A stretch of DNA of 40,475 bases from an uncultured Armatimonadota bacterium (lineage in GTDB: Bacteria > Armatimonadota > Fimbriimonadia > Fimbriimonadales > Fimbriimonadaceae). Positions 8,642-15,080 of the stretch are shown here, one piece after another (the stretch's first letter is position 1; each line of letters opens with the position of its first letter). The stretch covers positions 1 through 40,475 of the forward strand of contig CAIVDU010000077.1 of assembly GCA_903904815.1 (NCBI GenBank). Direction: 5' to 3'. Below the pieces are notes generated by a model, which saw only the letters and a program-made list of their open reading frames with translations, was not told the DNA's origin and made no database searches. The position numbers were made by a program, and so were the translations under genes.

Positions 8642-9082
8642 TTATTTATCCTTCCGGATGTCAAGCGGGATCGGATTCTGACCCGCATGAGGGTGCTCGC
8701 TACCGGCGTACACCTTGAGCTTCTTAAAACTTGCCTTTCCGAGTTTGGTCTTGGGTGACATGCCCCAGATCGCTTTCTCGACGAGCTTTACCGGATTCTC
8801 ATCCTGAAGCTTGCCTCGCGAAATGTTGCGGAGACCGTCGGGCCAACCGGTGTGCCAATAGATCAGCTCTTCGCGCTTGTTGCCCGTAAGAACCGCCTTC
8901 TCAGCGTTGATGACGATAACGTGGTCACCGGTGTCCATGTGGTAGTCGAACGTAGGTTTGTGCTTACCCCGAAGGATCTGTGCAACTTGCCCCGCGAGAC
9001 GACCGACCGGCACGCCAGCTGCATCGACCACATACCATTTGTGCTCAATGCTTCCTGCTTTATTTGTGAATGTCCTGTTCAT
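8642..9082 (-). CDS. rplM: 50S ribosomal protein L13
   Basis: A 146-residue L13, an early 23S rRNA assembly protein. Family signatures include [16 protein letters not shown] near the N-terminus, [18 protein letters not shown] in the middle and [14 protein letters not shown] near the C-terminus. It precedes rpsI. The 76-bp gap to truA contains a dyad, CCGGTT-GT-AACCGG (9101-9114), about 19 bp upstream of the ATG. This could be an operator or leader element. No Shine-Dalgarno is obvious. Confidence 0.99.
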   Translation of the reverse strand: MNRTFTNKAGSIEHKWYVVDAAGVPVGRLAGQVAQILRGKHKPTFDYHMDTGDHVIVINAEKAVLTGNKREELIYWHTGWPDGLRNISRGKLQDENPVKLVEKAIWGMSPKTKLGKASFKKLKVYAGSEHPHAGQNPIPLDIRKDK

Positions 9083-9158
9083 CGCGTATCTCTAATTGAA
9101 CCGGTTGTAACCGGCTCTACCTTTCTATGTCGAACCTGGCGGGGGCCCGGCTCTACGA

Positions 9159-9935
9159 TCAATCTTCGGAAGCTGTTCGGAAGTCTCGGGGATGGCGTCC
9201 ATACCGAATGCGGTGGAGACAGAGTCCACGCGCGGGCAATACGACCGGCCACTGGAGACGGTTCCGCTCCTCGGGGTCGAGGAGTCTGCTGACCTCTTCG
9301 ACGGGGCGGTAACCACGCCCTACTTCAAAGAGCGCTCCCGCCATTCTTCGCATCATTCCGCGAAGAAAAGCAGTACCAACCACGTCCACCCACACCTCGT
9401 CTTTCGACGCGTGAACTTTAAAACTGTAGAGGACCCTTCTCGTGTTGAGCACGTGAGGATCCAGTTCTTCGGTAAACGCACGGAAATCGTGATCTCCGAC
9501 CAACAATTGCGCTCCCTCCTTCATCCTTTCAACGTCGAGTGGACTGTGATAGAAGTAGGTGTATCGGGAACGTAAAGGGTCTGGCCGGTGGAGAAGTATT
9601 CGGTAGCGATAGAATCGATCGAAAGCGCTGAACCGGGAATGAAAAGTCGGTTTCACTTCTCGTGAACTCAACACAGACAAATCCAGTGGCAACTGTCGAT
9701 TCAAGACTTGGGCCCATCTCTCACCAGGAATTGAAACTCCGCAGTCGAAGTGACAAATCTGTCCTAGTGCATGGGCTCCGCTATCCGTACGGCTTGCTCC
9801 AAAGATCTCAATTTCCTCGCCTGAGACTTGGCGAACAGCTTCTTTCAAAGTGCTCTGGACAGTTCTCTGCCCAGTTTGCGCGGCCCAGCCGCGAAAATCG
9901 GTTCCGTCGTACGAGACGACGAGCTTTATTCTCAT
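9159..9935 (-). CDS. truA: tRNA pseudouridine synthase A
   Basis: A 258-residue enzyme that makes pseudouridine at tRNA positions 38-40 in the anticodon stem-loop. The catalytic Asp lies in the FGASRTDSGAHALGQ motif; the N-terminal RIKLVVSYDGTDFRGWAAQ and the AFLRGMMRRMAGAL motif near the C-terminus are also typical. The open frame extends upstream to 10013, but that extension (QFAVRIKGS...) is translated heptamer repeat, so the start is the ATG at 9935 (MRIKLVV). The gene sits between rplQ and rplM, a common arrangement, and is separated from rplQ by a repeat hairpin. Confidence 0.97.
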   Translation of the reverse strand: MRIKLVVSYDGTDFRGWAAQTGQRTVQSTLKEAVRQVSGEEIEIFGASRTDSGAHALGQICHFDCGVSIPGERWAQVLNRQLPLDLSVLSSREVKPTFHSRFSAFDRFYRYRILLHRPDPLRSRYTYFYHSPLDVERMKEGAQLLVGDHDFRAFTEELDPHVLNTRRVLYSFKVHASKDEVWVDVVGTAFLRGMMRRMAGALFEVGRGYRPVEEVSRLLDPEERNRLQWPVVLPARGLCLHRIRYGRHPRDFRTASED

Positions 9936-9940
9936 TTGCC

Positions 9941-10028
9941 GCAGTTTGCAGTTTGTAGTGAGCAGTTTGCAGTTGGGAAGGGCCGAACCCTTTATCCGGA
10001 CTGCAAACTGCACACTGCTAACTGCCTA
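9941..10028. repeat. Heptamer tandem repeats forming a long hairpin
   Basis: The left arm has five 7-bp units (GCAGTTT, GCAGTTT, GTAGTGA, GCAGTTT, GCAGTTG; 9941-9975). The right arm has four (CTGCAAA, CTGCACA, CTGCTAA, CTGCCTA; 10001-10028). The arms are inverted copies: about 23 of 26 positions pair between 9948-9973 and 10000-10026 around a loop that itself contains AAGGG/CCCTT. It fills the gap between rplQ and truA. Confidence 0.8.
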
Positions 10029-10036
10029 CTTCAAAA

Positions 10037-10489
10037 CTAATCTACGAGTTCGAGAACGGCCTGGGGAGCAGCGTCGCCGCGGCGAGGTCCGATCTTCGTC
10101 AGTCGGGTGTATCCGCCGGGACGAGTCTTGTACCGGGGTCCGATGTTGTCGAACAGGTGCTTGACGAGGTCTTCACCATTGATCAAGCTCATGTCGGCGA
10201 GGATCTGAGTTTTCTCCGCTTCGGTCTTACCAAGCAGGGCCTTAGTCGGCTTCGGTGACGAGCTGCTGTGTCCAACCAGAACACGGCGCGCGCGTCGTCG
10301 AGCGTCCAACTGATCCTCTCTTTTGGTGAGGGTGATCAGCTTTTCGACTTCTCTCTGAAGTTCCTTGGCTCGGCCAAGAGTGGTGCGGACATACCCGTGG
10401 CGGATGAACTGACGCTGAAGGTTCGTCAGAAGGTGCTTCCGCTGGTCGGACGGCAGTCCCAGCTTTCGTCGGTCAATTCTATGATTCAT
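10037..10489 (-). CDS. rplQ: 50S ribosomal protein L17
   Basis: A 150-residue L17. The start is the ATG at 10489, giving MNHRIDRRKLGLPSDQRKHL, the canonical N-terminus. The frame is open to 10549, but that part overlaps the rpoA end and carries no family sequence. The N-terminal domain (about residues 1-115) is standard. The C-terminal part (RYKTRPGGYTRLTKIGPRRG) matches the conserved end. It follows rpoA by 7 bp, the normal end of the alpha operon. Confidence 0.98.
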   Translation of the reverse strand: MNHRIDRRKLGLPSDQRKHLLTNLQRQFIRHGYVRTTLGRAKELQREVEKLITLTKREDQLDARRRARRVLVGHSSSSPKPTKALLGKTEAEKTQILADMSLINGEDLVKHLFDNIGPRYKTRPGGYTRLTKIGPRRGDAAPQAVLELVD

Positions 10490-10496
10490 GGGGTGG

Positions 10497-11489
10497 TCAG
10501 AAGTCCTCGTCGTCGTCGTCGTCAAGGGTGTCGATAGCACGGTAGCCACCCTTCGGCGGCTTCAGTTCAAGACCATGCTCCTGGAGCTTGTCCCGAACCT
10601 CAAGCAACGACTTCTTTCCGAAGCCTCGGATCGCAGTGAGATCCGATTCAGTGGCGACGGCCAGATTCTTGAGCGTTAAGATGCCTGCGCGGCGCAGGCA
10701 GTTGAAAGTGCGCTGAGAAAAGTCGAGTTCCTCGATTCGAAGATCGGGAACGTTCTTCAGCATCTCGTCATCGTCTTCGGTATCTCCGTCGATCGCTGCT
10801 TCGAAGCCGGCTTCGCCGAGGTCAAAGAACATTCGGAAATACTTGTCGAGAATGTGAGCGGACTGAGAAAGCGCGTCGTTCGGTCGTACCGAGCCGTTCG
10901 TGAAGATATCCAGCACGAGTCGCTCGTAGTCCGTTCGCATGCCTACACGTGTCTGTTCGACGGTGTAGTTAACCTTCTTTACCGGAGTGTACTGGGTGCC
11001 GGTTGGAATGATTCCAATCATGCCTCGGTACTTCTCCTGCTTTTCAGGAAGAACGTAGCCGGCGCCCCATCCGACGTACAGCTCCATGGTGAGAGTTGAG
11101 CTGCTGTCGCTGATGGTCGCGATGTAAACTTCAGGGTTCACCACTTCGATGTTCTCTGGAGTGATGATGTCGGCGCCGGTCACTCGTCCAGGTCCCTTCA
11201 CATCGATTCGAAGCGTCGCTTCGTCGAGGGGGCCCTCTCCGAGATAGCGGAGGGAAACATCCTTGAGGTTCAAAAGAAGCTGAGTCGTATCTTCTTTGAC
11301 TCCAGGGATCGGAGCGAATTCATGGAAAACCTTGTCGATCCTAACGGCGGCGATAGCCGCGCCCTGGATTGAGCTGAGCAGGACGCGTCGAAGCGCGTTT
11401 CCGATCGTCTGTCCGTAGCCCCGCTCAAGGGGTTCGAGCACAAACTTACCGTACTCGGTTTGCAGGTCAAGGGTGGAGATATGTGGCAT
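10497..11489 (-). CDS. rpoA: DNA-directed RNA polymerase subunit alpha
   Basis: A 330-residue alpha subunit. The N-terminal dimerisation domain (about 1-230) includes LEPLERGYGQTIGNALRRVL. The linker is acidic (DGDTEDDDEML, about 235-245), and the C-terminal domain (about 250-315) carries the helix-hairpin-helix GILTLKNLAVATESDLTAIR, which contacts UP elements and activators. The tail DDDDDEDF is unusually acidic. It lies between rpsK and rplQ; rpsD, which usually sits between rpsK and rpoA, is absent. Confidence 0.99.
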   Translation of the reverse strand: MPHISTLDLQTEYGKFVLEPLERGYGQTIGNALRRVLLSSIQGAAIAAVRIDKVFHEFAPIPGVKEDTTQLLLNLKDVSLRYLGEGPLDEATLRIDVKGPGRVTGADIITPENIEVVNPEVYIATISDSSSTLTMELYVGWGAGYVLPEKQEKYRGMIGIIPTGTQYTPVKKVNYTVEQTRVGMRTDYERLVLDIFTNGSVRPNDALSQSAHILDKYFRMFFDLGEAGFEAAIDGDTEDDDEMLKNVPDLRIEELDFSQRTFNCLRRAGILTLKNLAVATESDLTAIRGFGKKSLLEVRDKLQEHGLELKPPKGGYRAIDTLDDDDDEDF

Positions 11490-11531
11490 ATATTTGAGCG
11501 GTGGTGGCGAGCTTCGCAGCTCGCAACAAGA

Positions 11532-11924
11532 TCAGACGCGTCGTCGCTTTGGAGGTCGACAACCGTTGTGGGGCACTGGCGTGATGTCGCTAATGCTCGT
11601 CACTTCAAGGCCTGAAGCCTGAAGAGCACGAATGGCAGTTTCTCGGCCGCTTCCTGGACCGCGAACAAGCACGTCGACTCGTCGAAGACCGTGGTCCTGG
11701 GCGAGGCGGCTTGCCTTGTCGGCGGCAACCTGCGCCGCGAACGGAGTGCCCTTCCGGCTACCCTTGAAGTTTACGTTTCCTGCACTTGCCCAAGAAATCG
11801 TGTTCCCCGTGGGGTCCGTGATCGTGATCAGGGTGTTGTTGAACGACGCCTTAATGTGGGCGACGCCGACCGGAATGTTCTTCCGCTCCTTCTGCTTGCC
11901 TTTCTGTACTGCCTTTCGTGCCAT
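11532..11924 (-). CDS. rpsK: 30S ribosomal protein S11
   Basis: A 130-residue S11, which forms the platform of the 30S subunit with S6/S18 and contacts the mRNA exit. Conserved parts are [19 protein letters not shown] near the start, [17 protein letters not shown] in the middle and the C-terminal [18 protein letters not shown]. It is separated from rpsM by an unusually long 240-bp gap carrying heptamer repeats, and from rpoA by 42 bp. Confidence 0.99.
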   Translation of the reverse strand: MARKAVQKGKQKERKNIPVGVAHIKASFNNTLITITDPTGNTISWASAGNVNFKGSRKGTPFAAQVAADKASRLAQDHGLRRVDVLVRGPGSGRETAIRALQASGLEVTSISDITPVPHNGCRPPKRRRV

Positions 11925-11935
11925 TTCTTTCTTAG

Positions 11936-12157
11936 GTTAGCGGTTAGCTGTTTGCGGTTGGCGGTCCGGGAACCATTCAGCCTAACGCTCTCTGCTAACT
12001 CTGTTTTCGTTCTTTGCGCTTTGAGACTCCAAGGAGAGAGTCAATTCCCTCTCTGGCTTCGAGCCCCTAAAGCACCTACACTTTGTTTCGCGGCAGCAGT
12101 CTTTCGGTGGAAGTCCGGGATCCGTTCCCGCTAACCGCCAACCGCCAACCGCTAACC
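11936..12157. repeat. Spacer flanked by inverted heptamer repeats (rpsM-rpsK gap)
   Basis: The left block is GTTAGCG, GTTAGCT, GTTTGCG, GTTGGCG (11936-11963). The right block is GCTAACC, GCCAACC, GCCAACC, GCTAACC (12130-12157) and is its approximate reverse complement. Next to the blocks both sides carry a TCCGGGA(A/T)CC word (about 11966 and 12116). The 166-bp interior has no gene. The layout resembles a small palindromic or MITE-like insertion, or a very long-range hairpin inside the operon. Confidence 0.65.
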
Positions 12158-12164
12158 CCGCTTA

Positions 12165-12542
12165 CTACTTCTTAGCCTTCTTCTTTCCGGCGACCGTCTT
12201 AGGCTTGCCCTTTCGGGTGCGAGCGTTATGGCGGGTGTTTTGTCCCCGCACCGGAAGGCCACGTCGATGACGCAGTCCTCGGTAGCAGCCGATTTCGATC
12301 AGACGGCGAATGTTGCCATTGACTTCTCGTCGCAGGTCGCCTTCGACTTGGTAGTCTCGATCCAAGATTTCGCGAAGTCGAGTTACCTCGGCTTCATCTA
12401 GATCACGGATTTTCTTCCGCGGATCAATACCGGCCTTCTCAACCAGCTCATGCACATTGTGCTTGCCGATGCCGTAAAGCAAAGGCAACGCGTAAATAAC
12501 CGCCTTGTCTCGCGGGAGGTCGATACCTGCAATTCTCGCCAT
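12165..12542 (-). CDS. rpsM: 30S ribosomal protein S13
   Basis: A 125-residue S13, a 30S head protein that bridges to L5 and contacts P-site tRNA. The sequence [20 protein letters not shown], the helix-two-turn-helix [10 protein letters not shown], and the basic C-terminal [20 protein letters not shown] are diagnostic. It follows rpmJ by 31 bp, the usual order, and precedes the repeat-filled gap to rpsK. Confidence 0.99.
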   Translation of the reverse strand: MARIAGIDLPRDKAVIYALPLLYGIGKHNVHELVEKAGIDPRKKIRDLDEAEVTRLREILDRDYQVEGDLRREVNGNIRRLIEIGCYRGLRHRRGLPVRGQNTRHNARTRKGKPKTVAGKKKAKK

Positions 12543-12573
12543 TCTTGTTACAATTCCTATCAGTCCAGAGCGA

Positions 12574-12687
12574 TTAACCCTGGCGCTGTTTGTGCTTGGG
12601 CACTATGCAGATCACCCGCACAACTCCGTTGCGCTTGATGATCTTGCACTTATCGCAAATCTTCTTAACACTTGCCCTTACCTTCAT
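12574..12687 (-). CDS. rpmJ: 50S ribosomal protein L36
   Basis: A 37-residue L36, translated by eye: [20 protein letters not shown], then [17 protein letters not shown]. The zinc-ribbon ligands are Cys11, Cys14, Cys27 and His32, so this is the zinc-binding form. It opens the alpha-operon part of the block behind its own strong -10 box. The leader can pair its first bases with the AAGGG ribosome-binding site (see leader feature). Confidence 0.97.
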   Translation of the reverse strand: MKVRASVKKICDKCKIIKRNGVVRVICIVPKHKQRQG

Positions 12688-12697
12688 GATTCTTTCG

Positions 12698-12785
12698 CCC
12701 TTGCCGGTCCGTCTATCCTTTAAAGGCCGACGGGTTCCGCGCCGTAGATCCCACAGGACTCACACCGGCGCAAGGGGAAATTATA
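12698..12785 (-). promoter_or_regulatory. Promoter and RBS-sequestering leader of rpmJ-rpsM-rpsK-rpoA-rplQ
   Basis: A consensus -10 TATAAT on the minus strand occupies 12780-12785. The predicted 5' end near 12773-12776 begins CCCTTGCGCCGG, which is complementary (one bulged G) to CCGGCAAGGG at 12698-12707. The latter contains the only Shine-Dalgarno-like sequence before rpmJ. The result is a hairpin over the whole leader with the ribosome-binding site in its base. This is inferred from complementarity only. Confidence 0.55.
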
Positions 12786-12854
12786 CCCACGGTTCAAGCC
12801 GCTCGGCTATGGGTTCGGCACGGTTTTTGCTCGGAACCCGAAATTAAGGGATCG

Positions 12855-13220
12855 TTATGCGTCAAGGTCGTGTCTCACGACTTTGGGCTCGAGTTCCAAT
12901 GTCCGATCCATGCGCCGCTGCTGCTCTTCCTGCATGGCCGTGAGAACGCCCACATAGGTGGACCAACGTTCAGGATCCTCTATCGATCCGCTGACCGAAA
13001 GGTAGTCCACGTGATGCACCCGATTCGACATCACCTGGGCTACTCTCTCCCTGTAAATAGACGCCCGATAGCGATAATCCTCGCTGGGAGTCTCCATGAC
13101 CTGAGCTTCCGGGAACACCCGCTCAATGTCTCCTTGGATTCTTGCTCGAACGACCAGCAAACGTGGCTCTTCCGCGTGCTCAGATATGGAAACGAACGCG
13201 TCGGGCATGAATATCCACAT
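12855..13220 (-). CDS. Conserved uncharacterised small protein (MWxF...DYRYR type)
   Basis: A 121-residue soluble protein starting MWIFMPDAFVSISEHAEE. Its pattern is an N-terminal MW[IL]F, then VRARIQGDIE, ETPSEDYRYRASIYRERVA, and a HHVDYLSVSG segment. It resembles a small uncharacterised family I recall from Thermus, Actinobacteria and phages (start MWLFT, RAR..GDLE, TP.ADY..R, .DY.NFK). The function is not known. The frame is open far upstream to 13475, overlapping the divergent PEP-CTERM gene, but the family-like N-terminus fixes the start at the ATG at 13220. It is inserted, with its divergent neighbour, between infA and rpmJ. Confidence 0.7.
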   Translation of the reverse strand: MWIFMPDAFVSISEHAEEPRLLVVRARIQGDIERVFPEAQVMETPSEDYRYRASIYRERVAQVMSNRVHHVDYLSVSGSIEDPERWSTYVGVLTAMQEEQQRRMDRTLELEPKVVRHDLDA

Positions 13221-13272
13221 GGGTACTTGGATTATCGCAGAACTTGACCGACCTTGCCACAAGCCTTGACCA

Positions 13273-13288
13273 CTCGTACATATACGAG
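13273..13288. promoter_or_regulatory. Palindrome between divergent genes, operator candidate
   Basis: CTCGTA-CATA-TACGAG, a perfect 6-bp-arm palindrome 25 bp upstream of an extended -10 (TGATATATT, 13311-13319) for the PEP-CTERM gene and about 53 bp upstream of the divergent start at 13220. Its size and position fit a dimeric repressor or activator site. The regulator is unknown. Confidence 0.4.
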
Positions 13289-13310
13289 ATTGCAGTTGAC
13301 CCGAGTGACC

Positions 13311-13319
13311 TGATATATT
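13311..13319 (+). promoter_or_regulatory. Extended -10 promoter of the PEP-CTERM gene
   Basis: TGA-TATATT forms a TGn extended -10, about 42 bp upstream of the ATG at 13362. A TTGACC at 13296-13301 is too close (12 bp) to be a normal -35, but extended -10 promoters do not need one. Confidence 0.4.
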
Positions 13320-13361
13320 TACTGTGTTGTTTTGCCATTTGGCTTTCGCGGGAAAAATAAA

Positions 13362-14009
13362 ATGAAGAAAGGACTTGTTCCACTTGCACTCGTCGCGACA
13401 GGAGTCGCGGCGCGGGCCCAAACGGTCGTCGATAATTTCACGATCTCGATGTCTGACTACGTACTTCCGACTCAACCGGCTTACGGTTCGAACAGTGTCG
13501 GCATTCCCAGTCTCCTGTTCAATACCCGCACCGCGAACGCGGCAGCCTACGCTGGAAATGGAACGGATCTATTTACCGTTCACGCTCCTGGGGATGGAAC
13601 ATTGTCCGCCACCGGTGCGGGCACTGCGTCCGGCTTGCTGAATCTTGCCTATTCAAACGGCGGGGCAACTGACATCAGCGCCTTTCAGGCGGTGACCCTC
13701 CACGTTTCTGGTCTCACAGGTCCCGCTTCCGGGTTCGTCGGGATCTACAGCAACAGCTATAACAACTACTCGTTCCAGGGCTTTTCGATCACGAACACCG
13801 GCGATCTGACTTTTAACTTCTCGGGGTTTAGCGGCGCATCCGTAGTCAAGAACAACACCGACTCACTCTTTTTCGACATCAGTGTGGGAACAGGGCAGTC
13901 ACTGACCTTAAGCAAAGTCACGCTCAATCCGGTACCAGAGCCGGCTAGCCTCGCCGTGCTCGGACTCGGTGTGACCTTCTTGGCACGCCGTCGCAAAAAG
14001 TCGCTCTAG
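13362..14009 (+). CDS. PEP-CTERM sorting domain protein
   Basis: A 215-residue exported protein with a signal peptide (KKGLVPLALVATGVAARA) and a C-terminal PEP-CTERM signal: PVPEPASLAVLGLGVTFLAR followed by RRKKSL. The PEP motif, hydrophobic helix and basic tail are the three parts recognised by exosortase/EpsH-type systems, which attach or release proteins at the surface during exopolysaccharide production. The mature part is beta-rich, Ser/Thr/Gly/Asn-rich and without Cys, as usual for these proteins. The start is MKKGLV at 13362 rather than the upstream ATG at 13332, because the signal peptide begins there. The exosortase gene is not in the window. It lies antisense to the ribosomal operon in the infA-rpmJ gap and ends at a terminator shared with infA. 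Confidence 0.9.
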   Translation: MKKGLVPLALVATGVAARAQTVVDNFTISMSDYVLPTQPAYGSNSVGIPSLLFNTRTANAAAYAGNGTDLFTVHAPGDGTLSATGAGTASGLLNLAYSNGGATDISAFQAVTLHVSGLTGPASGFVGIYSNSYNNYSFQGFSITNTGDLTFNFSGFSGASVVKNNTDSLFFDISVGTGQSLTLSKVTLNPVPEPASLAVLGLGVTFLARRRKKSL

Positions 14010-14018
14010 CCCAAACAG

Positions 14019-14057
14019 AAAAGAGGGCCGCTTCACACGTGAAGCAGCCCTCTTTTT
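14019..14057. terminator. Bidirectional intrinsic terminator
   Basis: The arms AAAAGAGGGC-c-GCTTCAC and GTGAAGC-a-GCCCTCTTTTT pair with one mismatch and a 2-nt loop, and A/T tracts lie on both sides. It is placed between the convergent PEP-CTERM gene and infA, so it would end transcription of the map-infA segment before rpmJ. Confidence 0.85.
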
Positions 14058-14070
14058 ATATGGGTCGGGT

Positions 14071-14325
14071 TTATTTGAAGCGGTAGACGATGCGGCCCAT
14101 GGTGAGGTCGTACGGGCTGAGCTCGACGCGGACGCGATCTCCCGGAAGGATTCGAATGTAGTTCATTCGCATCTTGCCGCTCACGTGAGCCAAAATCTCT
14201 GCCTGACCTTCGTCCAGCTTGACTCGGAACCGGGCGTTAGGGAGGTTCTCTAGAACTACGCCCTCAACTTCGATGCCCTTTTCTTTGTCTTGCTGAGGCT
14301 TATAGGGAGGTCTTCTTCTGGCCAT
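14071..14325 (-). CDS. infA: Translation initiation factor IF-1
   Basis: An 84-residue IF-1 with an S1-type OB fold: [40 protein letters not shown] and the end [13 protein letters not shown]. Most bacterial IF-1 proteins have about 72 residues; here an N-terminal extension rich in Arg/Pro/Lys ([17 protein letters not shown]) adds about 12. It binds the 30S A site during initiation. An AAGGT lies 4 nt from the ATG, and TAGACT 8 nt upstream could be a -10. Because a terminator follows, it is probably not co-transcribed with rpmJ. Confidence 0.97.
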   Translation of the reverse strand: MARRRPPYKPQQDKEKGIEVEGVVLENLPNARFRVKLDEGQAEILAHVSGKMRMNYIRILPGDRVRVELSPYDLTMGRIVYRFK

Positions 14326-15080
14326 GAAACCTTAGTCTACCTTCTCAGAGGCCATGATCCAGATGCTCCGGGCTGTCTAGCGCAAGATACAGGACGACCC
14401 CAAGGGCTAGACTTAACCCATCGATGCCGTCAAGGCACTACCGAAACGGGTCTGCATCTGTGGTTGTAGCGGAAGCGGAAAGTCGACGTTAGCTCGAACC
14501 CTGTCGGGTCGGCTGGCAATTCCACATACCAAACTAGATGCTCTCTTTCATGGTCCGAACTGGACAGAATGTCCTCGGCCCTTATTTTTCGGAAGGGTCC
14601 GAGAAGTAACGAGCAACGAATCCTGGATTGTTGACGGCAACTATAGCTACGTTCGGGACCTGACCTTCCATTCTGCTGACACGATTATGTTCCTCGACTA
14701 CCCCTACGCAGAAGTCTGGTGGCGGGTGGCCTCCCGGACCTAGCTCTTACCCCCTTGCACACCGAACGCCTCTCGATCCGTGTCGCCCGGGCTAGTAATC
14801 TAGCCGACCTCAATTTCAAATTCCCGTCATATTGAGCAAAGCGAAATACCCCCTCCTCTAGTCGGATCCATCGAAGCGGAGCTTGTTGCCGTTCGACACG
14901 CAAGTCGAGAACGGTATTGCAAAGACCAAGGTTTCTTGCACACCAACCGTCGCCCCGCAGACTGATAACTTTCATATCAGTTAGCAGAGGGGAGGGATTA
15001 GACCGGATCATGCGTACAATCGAGGGCGCGAGCGCCCGCGCAGGGTAGCCGTCATCGAAATGCACGTTGGCCGCGGAGGC
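14326..15080. other. 755-bp map-infA gap with gene relics
   Basis: Apart from the kinase relic, no intact gene is seen. After 14743 another frame continues with LHTERLSIRVARASNLADL up to a stop near 14834, and a further fragment with IEAELVAVRHASRERYC lies near 14870-14960. These may be more of the decayed kinase or a second relic, but I cannot name them. On the minus strand near 14350-14430 is a 30-codon fragment ending in a membrane-helix-like LALGVVLYLALDSPEHLDHG with no start. Confidence 0.5.
14424..14743 (+). pseudogene. Relic of an adenylate-kinase-like P-loop kinase (FlaR/topology-modulation type)
   Basis: An uninterrupted frame (14462-14740) encodes GCSGSGKSTLARTLSGRLAI, then PHTKLDALFHGPNWTE, SWIVDGNYS and ADTIMFLDYPYAEVWWRV. 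This is the N-terminal half of small P-loop kinases related to adenylate/shikimate kinase (often annotated as topology modulation or FlaR-like). Walker A is perfect (GxxGxGKST), and the LDALF, DGNYS and FLD(Y/L)P motifs are typical. The in-frame 5' end has no start codon, but an ATG at 14424 in another frame (MPSRHYR...) would join it if one base were restored around the A-run at 14444-14446. A TAG at 14741 cuts it off after the FLDYP segment, about half the expected length. Read errors are an alternative to decay. Confidence 0.7.

Noticed and set aside
9936-10013. N-terminal extension of truA
   Set aside because: The extra 26 residues are translated heptamer repeat, and the TruA family begins at RIKLVVSYDGT.
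14685-15065. 126-codon open frame on the minus strand in the map-infA gap
   Set aside because: The protein is Arg-rich without hydrophobic core pattern, and it overlaps the kinase relic on the other strand. It looks like chance.
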